A stretch of 6,818 nucleotides of DNA from positions 1-6,818 of the forward strand of contig JAEZVM010000323.1 of NCBI GenBank assembly GCA_023420795.1, in the 5' to 3' direction. Below, in pieces: positions 5,905 through 6,818 of this stretch (positions within the stretch are counted from its first letter, which is position 1; every line of letters begins with the position of its first letter). The translations under genes were made by a program, and so were the position numbers. This DNA comes from Pseudomonadota bacterium (GTDB lineage Bacteria > Pseudomonadota > Gammaproteobacteria > Burkholderiales > Burkholderiaceae_D). The notes under the pieces were generated by a model that was not told the DNA's origin, searched no databases, and saw nothing but the letters and a program-made list of their open reading frames with translations.

Positions 5905-6818
5905 TCAAAATTCCAGTCCCCGGCCATATTTGAATTCAGTCGGCATGGTTTCGTCATAAATGACTTCAAGAACGCGCCCCGCCTGCTGGGCAGCGGTTTC
6001 CAGAGAAACAAACTTCTGTTCCAACAACCGCTCGATTGCCTTGCGATCGCGCTCCTGCTCGGGATTCAGTAACGAAACGCCATCCAGGCGCAATCCAGCC
6101 AATCGATCCGCTGCTTCGCCTCGCACTGTCCTGAAGTCTCTGTGTCCCGCATACACGAAATTGGACCACTGATATGCATGGCCAAAAGCAGAAGCGGCGG
6201 TCATCAACGCTTCCCCGGAGCCGGTGGCATTGAAAGCCATGATGCCATCCCGCGCCAGGTGGCTTGCAGCAAGAGTCATGAACTGATGGGAAAGAAGATT
6301 GGTGATATTGGCGCGCCAATGAAAAGTGGTGTTCATGACGATCAGGTCATATTTTTCACCGTCGAACCGCTTCAGCCAGCGGCGTCCATCATCAATGTGA
6401 ATCCTGATGCGCGAATCGTTCAACATTGGCGCAAACGCCGGGTAACTGCCGATCAGATCCAGATACCCGGGGTTGATTTCCACCACATCAATGTGTTGCA
6501 CCGTCGGGGTCGCCGACAATACGCGCAACCAGGCCCCGGAACTTAGTCCTATCATCAGGATGCGTTTTGGCTCAGGATGCAGGGCGGCCAGCAGATATGC
6601 GCGGTCTATGCGGTTGCTATTGGTCGCCAGATCGATATTGACACGCCCGTCGTACACATTCCCTCCGTACACGACATCACCGCTCTTTCCGCCATCCACC
6701 GTATGAATGACGCCATGGCGATTGCTGATGATGGCCCTGACCGTGCCGCCTTCGGGCCGGTGCGCATAGGCAGACATCACCTCCGATGAATCGAGCGCCA
6801 CGAACCAGCTCGCCAGCA
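5905..6818 (-). CDS. Spermidine-synthase-like protein, C-terminal part (runs off the right edge)
   Basis: The minus-strand frame is open from the window edge to a TGA at 5905-5907, giving at least 304 codons. A GTG at 6801 could start it, but the frame continues upstream (L-A-S-W-F-V-A-L-D), so the true start is probably outside. Counting from that GTG, a methyltransferase-like fold shows R-I-L-M-I-G-L-S-S-G-A-W at 80-91 (nucleotide-binding loop), V-V-E-I-N-P at 106-111 (acidic cofactor ligand E108) and I-D-D-G-R-R-W-L at 136-143, followed by D-L-I-V-M-N-T-T-F-H-W. This is the pattern of spermidine-synthase-like proteins, often fused to membrane domains. The D-[ST]-[ST]-D-P acceptor motif of true polyamine synthases is replaced by N-T-T-F-H-W at 157-162, so aminopropyl transfer to putrescine is doubtful. 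Its real substrate is unknown. It converges on moaC. Confidence 0.85.
   Translation of the reverse strand, partial: LASWFVALDSSEVMSAYAHRPEGGTVRAIISNRHGVIHTVDGGKSGDVVYGGNVYDGRVNIDLATNSNRIDRAYLLAALHPEPKRILMIGLSSGAWLRVLSATPTVQHIDVVEINPGYLDLIGSYPAFAPMLNDSRIRIHIDDGRRWLKRFDGEKYDLIVMNTTFHWRANITNLLSHQFMTLAASHLARDGIMAFNATGSGEALMTAASAFGHAYQWSNFVYAGHRDFRTVRGEAADRLAGLRLDGVSLLNPEQERDRKAIERLLEQKFVSLETAAQQAGRVLEVIYDETMPTEFKYGRGLEF

Noticed and set aside
1..6818. Search by eye for CRISPR repeats, insertion sequence ends, tRNA genes, toxin-antitoxin pairs and phage genes
   Set aside because: No spaced repeats, terminal inverted repeats, tRNA-like cloverleaf or transposase-like frame was seen; all long frames are accounted for by housekeeping genes or their shadows.

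Overview
The window reads as an ordinary chromosomal segment of a betaproteobacterium, most likely Burkholderiales and probably the Oxalobacteraceae (Herbaspirillum/Herminiimonas-like). The reasons are the moderately GC-rich base composition with GC-rich third codon positions, the character of the IlvE, MoaC and BepA-type protein sequences, and a neighbourhood (azlC, ilvE, CHCC zinc ribbon, yheT, DUF2946-type protein, M48 protease, moaC) that I recall from this group. This taxonomic call rests on memory, not on a search. I see no mobile element, CRISPR array, tRNA, rRNA or phage gene. Genes are tightly packed and no gene-free stretch reaches 300 bases.

Left part (1-1591): the 5' end of an AzlC-type branched-chain amino acid permease gene is on the minus strand, divergent from ilvE (branched-chain amino acid aminotransferase). 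ilvE is followed 17 bases later by a 66-residue CHCC zinc-ribbon protein, and the pair ends at a clear hairpin terminator. Permease and transaminase fit together as branched-chain amino acid export and synthesis or degradation.

Middle part (1600-3773): a probable second operon on the plus strand encodes an NTF2/SnoaL-fold protein, a YheT-family alpha/beta hydrolase with an intact Ser-Asp-His triad, and a 200-residue conserved protein of unknown function. It meets the next gene tail to tail with five bases between stop codons.

Right part (3779-6818): a secreted BepA/YfgC-type M48 metalloprotease with a C-terminal TPR region is on the minus strand, divergent from moaC (molybdenum cofactor synthesis). 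Their start regions share one short intergenic segment with an apparently symmetric -10 element that could fire both ways. moaC converges on a partial gene, running off the right edge, for a spermidine-synthase-like methyltransferase-fold protein that lacks the usual acidic acceptor-binding motif.

I found no convincing new biological system. The points most worth a second look are the shared symmetric promoter between the M48 protease and moaC, the altered active site of the spermidine-synthase-like protein, and the uncharacterised three-gene operon.
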